Of a stretch of 64,000 nucleotides of DNA, positions 33,655-43,096 are shown piece by piece. The DNA is from Nitratireductor indicus C115 (GTDB taxonomy: Bacteria; Pseudomonadota; Alphaproteobacteria; Rhizobiales; Rhizobiaceae). Positions within the stretch are counted from its first letter, which is position 1; every line of letters starts with the position of its first letter. The stretch spans positions 1-64,000 of the forward strand of contig NZ_AMSI01000018.1 of the NCBI RefSeq assembly GCF_000300515.1, in the 5' to 3' direction. The notes under the pieces were generated by a model that was not told where the DNA came from, did not search any database, and worked only from the letters and a program-made list of their open reading frames with translations. The position numbers and the translations under genes were made by a program.

Positions 33655-34287
33655 TCAGGCCTGGTCGAGGTTATGCGCAGGACGCAGGAAGGTGAGTAGC
33701 GCTCCATAAGGGGCTAACATCACCAGGCCGATCAGCAGCTTCACCACGAAATCGCCGAGGGCGAGCGAAAGCCAAAGCGGCGCTTCGATGCCTGTGCCGA
33801 ACAGAGAGACCGGAAAGGCGAGTGAACCATCTTCACGGCCAAGGGCGGTGTCGAGGAAGGCGAAATGCGCCGCAAAGGCTATCGAGAAGAACAGGACTGT
33901 GTCGAGTGCGGAGCCGATCAGGGTGGAGATGAGCGGCGCGCGCCACCAGGCACTGCCGCGCAGGCGATGAAACACCGCGACATCCAAAAGCTGGGCAAAC
34001 AGGAAAGCCGAGCCGGAGGCGAGCGCAATGCGCGGGCTGGCAAGCCATATCGACAGGATCACCGCGATCACGAACCCGGCGAGCACCACATGGCGCGCCG
34101 CACGGGGACCGAAGCGGCGGTTGCAGAGGTCGTTCACCAGAAAGGCGATGGGATAGGTGAATGCGCCCCAGGTGAGAATTTCACCGAGACCGAAATGCCG
34201 GAACGGATATTGAACGAGAATGTTCGAGGCGACGACGATGATCGCCATGGCGGCCATGAAGGGCCAGATCGCAATCGTGCGGTTCAT
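33655..34287 (-). CDS. yhhQ: Queuosine precursor transporter (YhhQ/VUT family)
   Basis: A 210-residue membrane protein with about six helices and family signatures ASNILVQYPF, LTWGAFTYPIAFLVNDLCNR and SALDTVLFFSIAF. YhhQ imports queuosine precursors (preQ0/preQ1) for tRNA modification. The start ATG at 34287 is embedded in a predicted preQ1-I riboswitch pseudoknot, with AGGA of the ribosome-binding site in the P1 stem, so precursor binding should block translation. This regulatory fit strongly supports the function. rpmB lies upstream on the same strand. Confidence 0.92.
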   Translation of the reverse strand: MNRTIAIWPFMAAMAIIVVASNILVQYPFRHFGLGEILTWGAFTYPIAFLVNDLCNRRFGPRAARHVVLAGFVIAVILSIWLASPRIALASGSAFLFAQLLDVAVFHRLRGSAWWRAPLISTLIGSALDTVLFFSIAFAAHFAFLDTALGREDGSLAFPVSLFGTGIEAPLWLSLALGDFVVKLLIGLVMLAPYGALLTFLRPAHNLDQA

Positions 34288-34313
34288 TTTTTTATCCTGG
34301 GTGATGGAACCAG
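34285..34313 (-). ncRNA. preQ1-I riboswitch overlapping the yhhQ start codon
   Basis: On the minus strand, CTGG (34313-34310) pairs with CCAG (34300-34297) as P1. The loop TTCCATCAC contains CAT, which can pair with the ATG start codon (34287-34285) as P2, across an A-rich linker GATAAAAAA. GGTTC, CACCC and the A6 tract are the hallmarks of preQ1-I. The AGGA ribosome-binding site overlaps P1. Ligand binding should therefore hide both the site and the start codon. The downstream CTAA of the consensus is replaced by ATGA. Confidence 0.75.
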
Positions 34314-34315
34314 AA

Positions 34316-34333
34316 GCCCGCCAGAAGGCGGGC
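34316..34333 (-). terminator. Hairpin between rpmB and the riboswitch
   Basis: GCCCGCC/GGCGGGC with an AGAA loop; on the minus strand it is followed by TTCTGG, a poor U-tract. It separates rpmB from yhhQ and may be a weak terminator or a structural element just upstream of the aptamer. Confidence 0.5.
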
Positions 34334-34382
34334 CGGGATTTTCGACAGTCAGCTTTCTTCCGGGCGCCAATGCGCCGGAAGA

Positions 34383-34679
34383 TCAGGCAGCAGTCTGCTC
34401 GCCGAGCTTCTTTTCGATCTGCTTCTTCAGGAGACGAGCGCGCTGGGACAGCTCATTCGTCTTCGCCTTCACGAGGAAGGCATCGAGGCCACCGCGATGC
34501 TCCACCGAACGCAGGGCGTTGGCGGAAACGCGCAGGCGCACGCTCTGGCCGAGCGTCTCGGACTGCAGCGTCACGTGGCACAGGTTCGGCAGGAAGCGGC
34601 GACGCGTCTTGTTGTTCGCGTGGCTCACATTGTTGCCGGTAAGAACGGCTTTGCCGGTCAGTTCGCAAGCGCGGGACAT
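34383..34679 (-). CDS. rpmB: 50S ribosomal protein L28
   Basis: A 98-residue ribosomal protein: [33 protein letters not shown], then [20 protein letters not shown]. The length fits alphaproteobacterial L28, which is longer than the 78-residue E. coli form. The start at 34679 is fixed by the family; the longer frame upstream is not conserved. It is a large-subunit component, here divergent from the DUF3108 gene. Confidence 0.97.
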   Translation of the reverse strand: MSRACELTGKAVLTGNNVSHANNKTRRRFLPNLCHVTLQSETLGQSVRLRVSANALRSVEHRGGLDAFLVKAKTNELSQRARLLKKQIEKKLGEQTAA

Positions 34680-34952
34680 TTTAAAAACCTTCGTCGTCTG
34701 GGCCCGTCCATACCCCGTTGCCGCACCTCTAGCTGGCGGCGCGCGGTCATTTCTTGGCGGCCTTATGGAAAAAGTCGCCGTTCCATAGAGATATTTGGGG
34801 CGATGGTCAAGCACCCGTGGGCGATTCATGACCCACGCGAACACGCTTGTGACAGGTTTGCCGACCGTTGTCCAAAGATTTGCCGCATTGCTCATCCTAG
34901 AGAAAGGCTGGGACGCTGGCCGGGTTATCGGCCGAACAGGAGACATCGCACG

Positions 34953-35717
34953 ATGCGCCGTGCCGCATTCGTTTTCTCTCTCGGGACCCTTTTCCTTTCG
35001 CACGCCCTTCCGGCGCAGGCGGAAGAGGAAACCTATCGTCTTCGCTACGACGCCTCAATCTACGGTCTGCCGATCGGCCGGGCAGATTTCACCAGCGAGC
35101 TGAAAGAGAATCGCTTCGCGGTGAACGGGCGTTTTTCCAGCGCCGGGCTCGCACGTCTGTTCGATGCGGTGGATGGAAGCGTCAGCGCGCAGGGAAGCCT
35201 GTCGGGCGACAGGGTCTTGCCAGGGCGTTACGACCTTCAATACCAGAGCGGCAAGAAGCGCGAGAGCACGTCCATTCGATACGCCAGGGGCCGGGTGGCA
35301 GAGACCGTCATCACGCCTACGCCGAAGAAGCGCCCGAAGGACTGGATCGCGGTGAGCGACAAGGATCTTGCGGGGGCTATGGACCCGCTTTCGGCCCTGC
35401 TTTCGCCCGCTTCCAGCGCGGCGGAGGTCTGTAATCGCCGTGTCAGGGTGTTCGATGGCGAGATGCGCGCCGACATCATGTTCAGCCCCGCAAGCAGAGG
35501 CGAGCAGATCGGCAAGGATACGATCACCTGCAAGGCGCGTTTCGTGCCTGTCTCCGGGTATCGCAAGGGGCGCTCGACCATCGTTTTCCTGCGCGACAAG
35601 GCGCGGATTCTCGTTGCATTCAAACCGCTCGGCTCAAAGGGGCATCACACCCCTGTGGAAATGCGGATCGGCACAAAGGTCGGCACGGTGCATGTGAGTG
35701 GCCGACCGATGAACTGA
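34953..35717 (+). CDS. Exported DUF3108 family protein
   Basis: A 254-residue protein with a clear signal peptide (residues 1-23, ending LPAQA before [10 protein letters not shown]). The body matches DUF3108 ([65 protein letters not shown]), periplasmic beta-rich proteins of unknown role common beside rpmB in rhizobia. An AGGAG site precedes the ATG. Two Cys (160 and 193) may form a disulfide. Confidence 0.82.
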   Translation: MRRAAFVFSLGTLFLSHALPAQAEEETYRLRYDASIYGLPIGRADFTSELKENRFAVNGRFSSAGLARLFDAVDGSVSAQGSLSGDRVLPGRYDLQYQSGKKRESTSIRYARGRVAETVITPTPKKRPKDWIAVSDKDLAGAMDPLSALLSPASSAAEVCNRRVRVFDGEMRADIMFSPASRGEQIGKDTITCKARFVPVSGYRKGRSTIVFLRDKARILVAFKPLGSKGHHTPVEMRIGTKVGTVHVSGRPMN

Positions 35718-35839
35718 TCCTGCGTTGACGCGGGCAGACATCGAACGTTTCGCATCGGTGCGTCTTCGGCTATTTGTTCTTGCCGCATTCGAGCTGTGTC
35801 AGGTATTGCGCCTGAGGCCAGATGCTTCAGGAGGGACTA

Positions 35840-36730
35840 TTGGCACGCGCCACGCTGATCGGATTTTCCGCTGTCGTCATGTGGGCGCTGCTCGCGCTCT
35901 TTACCTCTGCATCGGGCAATGTGCCGCCTTTTCTCCTCTCGGCGCTTTCGTTTTCAGTCGCAACGGCAATAGGGCTTGCCATGCGTGTCGTCGCTCCGGC
36001 CAAGGAGAAGGGTACGCCGATACCTCCCGTCGTCTGGCTTGTCGGGATTGCCGGGCTCTTCGGATACCATTTCTTCTACTTCACGGCCCTGCGCAACGCT
36101 CCGGCCGTGGAGGCCAGCCTGATCGCCTATCTGTGGCCGTTGCTGATCGTGCTCGGTTCTGCGCTGATGCCGGGTGAGAGGCTTGGCTGGCATCATATCG
36201 CCGGCGCGCTTCTGGGGCTTGCCGGTACGGCTCTCATCGTGACGAAGGGTGGTGGCCTTACCTTCGACAGCCGCTACACGCTCGGATACGCCATGGCCGG
36301 TGTCTGCGCGATCTTCTGGTCGGGCTATTCGCTTTTGTCGCGCAGGTTCCAGGCGGTGCCGACAAGCACTGTGACATGGTTCTGCGCGGCAACGGCCATT
36401 CTCTCAGCACTTTGCCATCTGGCTTTGGAACAGACCGTGTGGCCGGCTACGCCGGGTGAGTGGCTTGCCGTGCTTGGGCTCGGCCTGATGCCGGTGGGGG
36501 CGGCCTTCTATGCCTGGGACTACGGCGTGAAGCGGGGCAACATCCAGGTGCTCGGCGCATCCAGTTATGCGGCACCGCTTCTTTCGACGCTGATCCTGAT
36601 CGCGGCAGGGGCGGCCGAACCCACTCTCACCGTTCTTGCCGCCTGTCTGCTCATCACTTTCGGCGCGGCGCTTGCCGCCAAGAACATGATCCTGAAACCC
36701 GGGCGCAAACGGGCCGGTGAAACGGCCTGA
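35840..36730 (+). CDS. DMT-family exporter (YddG/EamA type)
   Basis: A 10-helix drug/metabolite transporter with two EamA repeats; closest in feel to YddG-like aromatic amino acid exporters (YFTALRNAPAVEASLIAYLW; YAWDYGVKRGNIQVLGASSY). I place the start at TTG 35840 because AGGAGG lies at 35829-35834, which would be inside the gene if the ATG at 35822 were used (six residues more). The substrate is not certain. Monocistronic. Confidence 0.82.
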   Translation: MARATLIGFSAVVMWALLALFTSASGNVPPFLLSALSFSVATAIGLAMRVVAPAKEKGTPIPPVVWLVGIAGLFGYHFFYFTALRNAPAVEASLIAYLWPLLIVLGSALMPGERLGWHHIAGALLGLAGTALIVTKGGGLTFDSRYTLGYAMAGVCAIFWSGYSLLSRRFQAVPTSTVTWFCAATAILSALCHLALEQTVWPATPGEWLAVLGLGLMPVGAAFYAWDYGVKRGNIQVLGASSYAAPLLSTLILIAAGAAEPTLTVLAACLLITFGAALAAKNMILKPGRKRAGETA

Positions 36731-36754
36731 GTTCGGTCGTTTCACAGAATTTCT

Positions 36755-37522
36755 TCAGGAAATATCCTTGCGCTTGCGGATTTCGGCGAAAACCTCATCG
36801 TCGGTGGCGTTTTCCATGCCGAGATTCCGGCGTATGACCGGATCATGCCAGCGCAGAAACGGGTTTGTCGCCATTTCCAGTTCGAGCGTTGTCGGCAGGG
36901 TTGGCTTGCCATCATTGCGCAGAGCGGCGATCTTCGCGGCGCGCTCCTTGAGAGCGGAGTTGGTGGGGTCCACCGTCAGAGCAAAACGCGCGTTGGATTC
37001 GGTGTATTCATGGCCGCAATAGATGATTGTTTCGAGGGGAAGGGCAGTCAGTTTCCTTAAAGATGCGAGCATCACTGGCGGCTTGCATTCGAAAAGACGG
37101 CCGCAACCCAGTGCGAAAAGCGTATCGGCCGTGAATGCGACGCCGGCATCGGCAAAATAATAGCTCACATGCCCCGCCGTGTGGCCCGGCGTTTCGATGA
37201 CGCGGATGGCCTGATTTCCGAGTTTGAGAATGTCGCCTTCGACAACCTTGCGGTCGATGCCGGGAATGCGCTCGGCTTCCGCTGCCGGGCCGACGATGGT
37301 CAGGCCGAAGCGTTCCTTGAGCGCGAGGTTCGCTTCCACGTGATCCGGGTGATGATGGGTTGTGAGAATCATGGTGGGGCGCCAGCCGGTTCGCTCGATG
37401 GCGGCAAGGATCGGTCGTTCCTCGGGCGCGTCGATCAATGCCGTCTGGCCGCTCTCCGTATCATGGGCAAGGATGCCGAAATTGTCGCTTCGGCACATGA
37501 ATTGCTCGATTTTCAGAACCAT
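36755..37522 (-). CDS. gloB: Hydroxyacylglutathione hydrolase (glyoxalase II)
   Basis: A 255-residue metallo-beta-lactamase-fold enzyme that hydrolyses S-lactoylglutathione. The metal motif TH56-H-H58-P-D60-H61 is intact, with further ligands in TPGHTAGHVSYY, FTADTLFALGCGRLFE and YCGHEYTESNARFA, and the GloB C-terminal domain (NPFLRWHDPVIRR). The start at 37522 has GGAG six bases upstream. It is divergent from a methyltransferase gene, a common alphaproteobacterial arrangement. Confidence 0.93.
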   Translation of the reverse strand: MVLKIEQFMCRSDNFGILAHDTESGQTALIDAPEERPILAAIERTGWRPTMILTTHHHPDHVEANLALKERFGLTIVGPAAEAERIPGIDRKVVEGDILKLGNQAIRVIETPGHTAGHVSYYFADAGVAFTADTLFALGCGRLFECKPPVMLASLRKLTALPLETIIYCGHEYTESNARFALTVDPTNSALKERAAKIAALRNDGKPTLPTTLELEMATNPFLRWHDPVIRRNLGMENATDDEVFAEIRKRKDIS

Positions 37523-37748
37523 GGGGATCTCCATTTTCGCCGGGGACGATAGGGCATTTTGCGGTTTGGTGGAAACACCGAGACAGCATAAATGCAGAGA
37601 AAGGAACTCGCATTCTATCGTCGGGCGGACACACAACCGGCGCGATGCCGAAGGGGGATGTCCGGCGTTTCATGAGCCGGGCGACCGCTTGTCACGCCCC
37701 GCACGACATTTGTTGCGGCGGAGCGTGCCGACGGGTACCGTCCTTACC

Positions 37749-38519
37749 ATGATCACGGATATCGTCGCGCTCAGGGCCTTCTATTCCTCACTGATTGGAC
37801 GCCTCGCGGAGCGTTCCATCGCCATGGCGCTTTCCTCCATCTGGTCGAAGGGGAGCAGCGAGCGGCTTGTCGGGCTCGGTTACACACTGCCCTGGCTGGA
37901 CCGGTTCGGCGGAGACGCTGAGCGGTGTTTCGCCTTCATGCCTGCGGCACAGGGAGCTGTCGCCTGGCCGGTGGGCGGTGCGTGCTCCACGGCTCTGGTC
38001 TTCGAGGAAGAATTGCCATTGCCGGATTCTTCGGTGGACCGGGTGCTGATGGTGCATTCGCTTGAGCATGCGGAAAATCCCCAGCAGACGCTTCTGGAAA
38101 TCTGGCGCGTTCTGGCACCGGGCGGCCGGCTGGTGATTGCCGTGCCCAATCGCCGGGGCATGTGGGCGCGTTTCGAGCATACACCTTTTGGTACCGGGCG
38201 GCCGTTTTCGCGCGCGCAACTTGCCGAAGCGCTGCGCGAAGCGAATTTCACGGCGACGTCGTGGAGCGATGCGCTGCATTTCCCGCCCTCACAGCGCCGC
38301 GCGATATTGAAACTGCACAATCTTCTGGAACAGGCAGGGCGGCGTTTCTGGCCGATATTCGCAGGCGTTCTGGTGGTGGAAGCTGAAAAGCGTCTTTATC
38401 AGGGATTGCCGGTCGCAGCACGCGCTTCACGGCGCGTGTTCGTGCCGGTGCTCTCGCCGCAGGGCGCGACACGGCTGGGCGCTACCCGGCGTGTGGAAAA
38501 GAAAGGGCAAGGGGCATGA
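37749..38519 (+). CDS. SAM-dependent methyltransferase-like protein
   Basis: A 256-residue protein with a Methyltransf_11-type core: LPLPDSSVDRVLMVHSLEHA, then WRVLAPGGRLVIAVPNRRGM. The usual glycine-rich motif I is degenerate (AWPVGGACSTAL region), so SAM binding should be tested. It overlaps the nitronate monooxygenase-like gene by 4 bp and faces gloB, the typical context of this family in rhizobia. The substrate is unknown. Confidence 0.78.
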   Translation: MITDIVALRAFYSSLIGRLAERSIAMALSSIWSKGSSERLVGLGYTLPWLDRFGGDAERCFAFMPAAQGAVAWPVGGACSTALVFEEELPLPDSSVDRVLMVHSLEHAENPQQTLLEIWRVLAPGGRLVIAVPNRRGMWARFEHTPFGTGRPFSRAQLAEALREANFTATSWSDALHFPPSQRRAILKLHNLLEQAGRRFWPIFAGVLVVEAEKRLYQGLPVAARASRRVFVPVLSPQGATRLGATRRVEKKGQGA

Positions 38520-39583
38520 TACCGGACAATCGCATCACCGATCTCCTGGGCATGGAGCTTCCTATTCTGCTCGCTCCGATGGCGGGGGCGGCAGGTTCGG
38601 AGCTGGCGATTGCCGTGAGTTCGGCAGGCGGTCTTGGAGCCTTGCCCTGTGCCATGCTGAGCGCAGAGAAAATCCGCACGGAAATGGGGATCATCCGCCA
38701 ACGTACGGATGGCCCGGTCAATCTCAATTTCTTCTGCCATGTGCCTCCGGTGCCCGACCCTGGCAACGAGGCGGCCTGGCGTGACCGGCTTAGACCCTAT
38801 TATGCGGAGTTCGGCATCGATCCCGATACGGCACCCGCAGGAGCCGGGCGTAACCCGTTCAGCGCGGAAAGCTGCGCCATAGTCGAGGAGTTCCGGCCTG
38901 AAGTGGTGAGTTTCCATTTCGGTCTGCCTGACGAAGCGCTGATGGAACGGGTGAAGGCAACCGGTGCAAAGGTGATCGCCTCCGCCACCACCGTTGCGGA
39001 AGCACGCTTTCTGGAGGAGCGCGGTTGCGATGCGATCATTGCGCAAGGCGCGGAAGCGGGCGGGCACAGGGGTGTCTTCCTCGAAGCCGATATCGCAACG
39101 CAGCCCGGCACGCTGGCGTTGGTGCCGCAAGTGGTCGATGCCGTGTCGGTTCCGGTGATTGCGGCGGGCGGCATTGCTGATGGGCGCGGTGTCGCTGCCT
39201 GTTTCGTGCTGGGGGCGTCGGCGGTCCAGGTGGGGACGGCCTATCTTTCCTCACCGGAAGCGCTTACCTCGGAAGGGCATCGCGAGGCACTGGCCAGAGC
39301 GCGCGACGACCGAACCGTTCTGACCAATGTCTTCACGGGGAGACCGGCGCGTGGCCTGCTCAACCGTTTTGTCAGCGAAGTGGGACCGATGAGCGATGTT
39401 GCGCCGGAGTTTCCTCTTGCAACCGCCGGCGTCGGGCCATTGCGCGCGGCAGCAGAGGCTGCGGGGCTTTCCGATTTCTCGCCGCTCTGGGCAGGGCAGG
39501 CTGCCGCGCTCTCCGCGCCGATGGAAGCGGGAGAGCTGACGGTCAAGCTGATGCGCGATGCCCAACGGCTCCTGCAGAGCTAA
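38516..39583 (+). CDS. Nitronate monooxygenase-like flavoprotein
   Basis: A 355-residue FMN TIM-barrel protein of the 2-nitropropane dioxygenase/NMO family: MELPILLAPMAGAAGSELAI, DAIIAQGAEAGGHRG (with the conserved His region), VIAAGGIADGRGVAACFVLG for phosphate binding. It would oxidise nitronates to carbonyl compounds and nitrite. The ATG overlaps the preceding stop as ATGA. The physiological substrate is not known. Confidence 0.87.
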   Translation: MIPDNRITDLLGMELPILLAPMAGAAGSELAIAVSSAGGLGALPCAMLSAEKIRTEMGIIRQRTDGPVNLNFFCHVPPVPDPGNEAAWRDRLRPYYAEFGIDPDTAPAGAGRNPFSAESCAIVEEFRPEVVSFHFGLPDEALMERVKATGAKVIASATTVAEARFLEERGCDAIIAQGAEAGGHRGVFLEADIATQPGTLALVPQVVDAVSVPVIAAGGIADGRGVAACFVLGASAVQVGTAYLSSPEALTSEGHREALARARDDRTVLTNVFTGRPARGLLNRFVSEVGPMSDVAPEFPLATAGVGPLRAAAEAAGLSDFSPLWAGQAAALSAPMEAGELTVKLMRDAQRLLQS

Positions 39584-39683
39584 GTCATTTGCAGGCGGGT
39601 AGAATTTCCCGACATCCGTGTGGATGCGAAAGCGGGGTGGAGCACCCTTCATGCTTCCTGAAGGATGCCGGGCGCTCCAGGGA

Positions 39684-40607
39684 TCAGCGGCCTTCGCCGA
39701 TCATGTCCAGTTCGTAGGGCGTCGTCTGGTAGACCTGATTGATCCAGTTGCCGAAGAGCAGATGCGCATGGGAACGCCAGCGGTTGAGAGGCGGCCGCGC
39801 CGGATCGTCTTTGGGAAAATACTCATGCGGCATGTCCACGGGAACACCCGTCGAGACGTCCCGGTCGTATTCTTCCTTCAACGAGGTGGAATCATATTCA
39901 ATGTGATTGAACATGTAGAGCCGGTTGCCCACCTGCTCTGTCAGCAGACACAGGCCCACATCGTCGGATTCCATCAGCACTTCGAGACCGCTATCCGCCG
40001 GAACGTCTGCGGCGCGAACTTCAGTCCAGCGCGAGACGGGGATGGCGAAATCGTCCGAGAAGCCCGCCAGATAGGGCGAGGCCGGGTTGTTGTTGCGGTG
40101 GCGATAGACGCCGAATGCCTTTTTTTCCAGGGTGTGCTTGGGAATGCGGTGGAAATGCCAGGCGGCTGCCATCGCTCCCCAACAGATGAAGTTGGAGGAA
40201 TGGACGTTGGTGGCCGTCCAGTCGAAAATCTGCTCAAGCTCTTCCCAGTAGGTCACTTCCTCATAGGGAAGGAGCTCCACGGGAGCACCTGTAATGATGA
40301 AGCCGTCGAACTTGCGCGCCCGAACCTCTTCCCATGTCTGGTAGAAGGCGATCAGGTGTTCTTCGGAGGTGTTCTTGGGCTTGTGGTTGCCGATGCGCAC
40401 CAATGTCAGCTCGACCTGCAACGGGGTCGCGCCGAGCAGGCGGGCAAACTGCGTTTCGGTCCGGATCTTGTTCGGCATGAGGTTCAAGAGCCCGATCTGC
40501 AGCGGGCGAACATCCTGGCGCAGCGCCGTTCGTTCATCCATTACGGAAACGCCCTCGCGCACGAGCACGTCGTGGGCGGGAAGCTGATCGGGAATCTTGA
40601 TGGGCAT
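39684..40607 (-). CDS. metA: Homoserine O-acetyltransferase (MetA family)
   Basis: A 307-residue MetA-type acyltransferase of methionine synthesis. The nucleophile is Cys142 ([12 protein letters not shown]), with the catalytic His/Glu downstream (FNHIEYD). Residue 111 is Glu ([12 protein letters not shown]); in this family Glu111 marks use of acetyl-CoA and Gly111 use of succinyl-CoA, so I call it the acetyl type (MetAA). The start at 40607 follows a SAM-II riboswitch and a terminator, fixing regulation by S-adenosylmethionine. Confidence 0.93.
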   Translation of the reverse strand: MPIKIPDQLPAHDVLVREGVSVMDERTALRQDVRPLQIGLLNLMPNKIRTETQFARLLGATPLQVELTLVRIGNHKPKNTSEEHLIAFYQTWEEVRARKFDGFIITGAPVELLPYEEVTYWEELEQIFDWTATNVHSSNFICWGAMAAAWHFHRIPKHTLEKKAFGVYRHRNNNPASPYLAGFSDDFAIPVSRWTEVRAADVPADSGLEVLMESDDVGLCLLTEQVGNRLYMFNHIEYDSTSLKEEYDRDVSTGVPVDMPHEYFPKDDPARPPLNRWRSHAHLLFGNWINQVYQTTPYELDMIGEGR

Positions 40608-40623
40608 AGCATAAGCTCCAAAC

Positions 40624-40655
40624 AAAAAGACCGGCGGCGAAATCGCGACCGGTCT
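40624..40655 (-). terminator. Rho-independent terminator in the metA leader
   Basis: On the minus strand, AGACCGG (40655-40649) pairs with CCGGTCT (40634-40628), followed by TTTTTG. It lies between the SAM-II aptamer and the metA start, only 17 bases before the ATG, so it should act as a SAM-controlled attenuator rather than ending an upstream gene. Confidence 0.8.
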
Positions 40656-40681
40656 CCGCAAACTTTTGCTTCGCTCGGTCT

Positions 40682-40732
40682 TTTAGCGAATTGTTTTACG
40701 TGGCTGCAAGCCGACCGGCCAAATCACCACGG
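40682..40732 (-). ncRNA. SAM-II riboswitch upstream of metA
   Basis: Read on the minus strand, the element begins CGTGGTGATTTGGCCG, continues GGCTTGCAGCCACG and ends CGCTAAA. CGTGG pairs with CCACG as P1, and the 3' segment forms the pseudoknot of the SAM-II (metA) motif. Spacing and invariant bases match the alphaproteobacterial consensus I remember. It lies 74 bp before the metA start with a terminator between. Confidence 0.92.
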
Positions 40733-40985
40733 ATGAGGAGGCGTTTTTAGAACGGGGTTCCCTTTGCGTCAATCGCTCCGTGGCATTCTTTGGGCTGAGA
40801 TCGTACTCATCCTGCGTGGGTGGAAGATCAAGCCAGTGCTTTGCTTTGCCGCATCTATGCGGACACCAGATGTTTCCATCTGACGGTAAAATGCTCTAAA
40901 GCAGGTGGCGGCTGACGCTTGACTTTGTTCCCCCAGCCGGATTTGGAAATCTCATTCAACGCTTTCCCCAACACAGGACCAATCG
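40733..40985. other. Divergent metA/hisC promoter region
   Basis: Apart from the structured repeat at 40846-40902, this holds the opposing promoters of the metA leader and of hisC. I see no gene. Confidence 0.5.
40846..40902. repeat. Small structured intergenic repeat, copy A
   Basis: Begins TTTGCCGCATCTATGCGGAC, contains hairpin CAGATG-TTTC-CATCTG (40867-40882), and ends GTAAAATGCTCTAAAGC. A related copy is at 60531-60585 with the hairpin CAGGTG-ATTC-CACCTG; the paired changes keep the stem. A weaker relative of the 5' part occurs at 44240-44281. Confidence 0.65.
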
Positions 40986-42086
40986 ATGAGCACGCCCGTC
41001 CGTCCCGAACCGAAGCCCGGTGTCATGGATATTGCCGCTTATGTGCCCGGCCGCGAAAGCGCGCCCGGTGTGGCAAAGGTGTGGAAACTGTCCTCCAACG
41101 AGTCTCCGCTCGGCCCTTCGCCGAAGGCTCTGGAAGCCGTTTCCAAGGCAATGGACCATCTGGCGCTCTATCCGGACGGTTCGGCGACGAAGTTGCGTGA
41201 CGCCATCGCGGAAGCCCATGGGCTGAACCCGGCAAACATCCTGTGCTCCAACGGTTCGGACGAGCTGCTTGGCCTTCTGGCGCAGACCTATCTGAAGCCT
41301 GGTGACGAGGGCATCTTCACCGAGCATGGTTTTCTCGTCTATCGCATCCAGATTCTGGCCGCCGGCGCAACGCCGGTGGTGGTGAAGGAGACGGATGAGC
41401 GCGCCGATGTGGATGCGATCCTGGCGGCTGTGACGCCGAAGACGCGGATCGTCTATCTCGCCAACCCCAACAATCCCACCGGCACCTATTTGCCGGTCGA
41501 TGAGGTGCGCCGTCTGCAAGCGGGCCTGCCCAAGAACGTGATCCTCGTTCTCGATGCTGCCTATGCGGAATATGTGCGCCGCAACGATTACGAGGCCGGT
41601 ATCGAACTGGTTTCGGCGAGTGAGAACGTGGTGATGACCCGGACTTTCTCCAAGATTCACGGGCTTGCTGCCATGCGCATCGGCTGGATCTATGCGCCGC
41701 TGCACATCATCGATGCGATCAACCGGGTGCGTGGGCCGTTCAATGTCAACGCTCTTGCCATCGAGGCGGGCGCTGCGGCCATCCGCGACAAGGCGCATGT
41801 GCAGAGCGCTGTCGATCATAACGAGAAATGGCTCTCCTGGCTCACGCACGAGCTTTCCCGGCTCGGTTTGCGGGTTACGCCGAGTGTCGGCAATTTCCTG
41901 CTGATCCATTTCCCGGACAATGGCGGCAAGTCGGCGGAAGAGGCGGATGCCTTCCTCAGCGCGCGTGGTTATGTGCTGCGGCGGGTGACGTCCTATGGTT
42001 TCCCCAATGCGCTGCGCCTGAGCGTGGGCGAGGAAGAAGCCAATCGCGGCCTGATTGCCGCTCTGACAGAGTTTCTGGAAAGTTGA
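40986..42086 (+). CDS. hisC: Histidinol-phosphate aminotransferase
   Basis: A 366-residue class II PLP aminotransferase: [35 protein letters not shown], the PLP lysine in [17 protein letters not shown]. It converts imidazole-acetol phosphate to histidinol phosphate and in this setting may also transaminate prephenate or aromatic keto acids, since it is followed three bases later by tyrC. The hisC-tyrC pairing is typical of rhizobia. Confidence 0.92.
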   Translation: MSTPVRPEPKPGVMDIAAYVPGRESAPGVAKVWKLSSNESPLGPSPKALEAVSKAMDHLALYPDGSATKLRDAIAEAHGLNPANILCSNGSDELLGLLAQTYLKPGDEGIFTEHGFLVYRIQILAAGATPVVVKETDERADVDAILAAVTPKTRIVYLANPNNPTGTYLPVDEVRRLQAGLPKNVILVLDAAYAEYVRRNDYEAGIELVSASENVVMTRTFSKIHGLAAMRIGWIYAPLHIIDAINRVRGPFNVNALAIEAGAAAIRDKAHVQSAVDHNEKWLSWLTHELSRLGLRVTPSVGNFLLIHFPDNGGKSAEEADAFLSARGYVLRRVTSYGFPNALRLSVGEEEANRGLIAALTEFLES

Positions 42087-42089
42087 ACC

Positions 42090-43025
42090 GTGCCTGAACC
42101 GCTTTTTGAGAAAGTCGCGCTGATCGGCATCGGCCTGATCGGATCTTCCCTCGCACGCGTCGTGCGCCGGGAGAAGCTGGCGGGCGAAGTTGTTGTCTCC
42201 TCGCGCAGCGCGTCAACGCTGGAGCGGGCGCGGCAGCTCGATCTCGGCGACCGCTATTTGCTCGATGCCGCCGAGGCCGTGCGGGACGCCGATCTGGTGC
42301 TTGTTTCGGTTCCCGTGGGTGCCTCAGGCGCCGTGGCTGCGGCGATTGCTCCGTCGCTGAAGAAGGGCGCCATCGTTACCGATGTGGGTTCCACCAAAGG
42401 GTCGGTGATTGCGCAAATGCAGCCGCTTCTTCCCGAACATGTGCACTTCATTCCGGGGCATCCCATCGCGGGCACAGAGGATTCAGGCCCCGATGCCGGT
42501 TTTGCGGAACTGTTCGAAGGGCGTTGGTGCATTCTGACACCGCTTGCGAATACGGATCCCGCCGCGCTCGAAAGCCTCACCGCTTTCTGGACGCGCTGTG
42601 GGGCGATGGTCGATACGATGGATCCCGATCACCATGACAAGGTGCTCGCTATCGTTTCGCATCTGCCGCATATCATCGCCTACAATATCGTGGGTACGGC
42701 CGACGATCTGGAAACGGTAACGAAATCCGAGGTCATCAAATATTCGGCCTCGGGCTTCCGCGATTTCACGCGTCTTGCGGCCTCCGATCCGACCATGTGG
42801 CGGGATGTCTGTCTCAACAACAGCGAGGCCATTCTGGAAATGCTCGCGCGCTTCTCGGAAGATCTGGCCGCGTTGCAACGGGCGATCCGCTGGCGGGACG
42901 GTGACAAGCTGTTCGACCTTTTCACCCGCACGCGGGCGATCCGGCGGTCGATCATCGAGGCTGGGCAGGATATCGACGTTCCGGATTTCGGACGGCATGC
43001 ACGGCCGGCTTCTCCGAAGCCGTAA
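42090..43025 (+). CDS. tyrC: Prephenate/arogenate dehydrogenase
   Basis: A 311-residue NAD(P)-dependent dehydrogenase of tyrosine synthesis. The dinucleotide motif IGIGLIGSSLARVV is at the N-terminus; VTDVGSTKGSVI and FIPGHPIAGTEDSGPDAGFA carry the substrate site, and the helical C-terminal dimer domain follows. GTG start at 42090, three bases after hisC. Whether prephenate or arogenate is preferred cannot be read from the sequence. Confidence 0.92.
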   Translation: MPEPLFEKVALIGIGLIGSSLARVVRREKLAGEVVVSSRSASTLERARQLDLGDRYLLDAAEAVRDADLVLVSVPVGASGAVAAAIAPSLKKGAIVTDVGSTKGSVIAQMQPLLPEHVHFIPGHPIAGTEDSGPDAGFAELFEGRWCILTPLANTDPAALESLTAFWTRCGAMVDTMDPDHHDKVLAIVSHLPHIIAYNIVGTADDLETVTKSEVIKYSASGFRDFTRLAASDPTMWRDVCLNNSEAILEMLARFSEDLAALQRAIRWRDGDKLFDLFTRTRAIRRSIIEAGQDIDVPDFGRHARPASPKP

Positions 43026-43096
43026 CCGGTCACGTCCGTACGGTTGTTTCGCGAATCTTACCGGGACCGGGCGGCCTCGCCTGCTCCCGGTAAACA

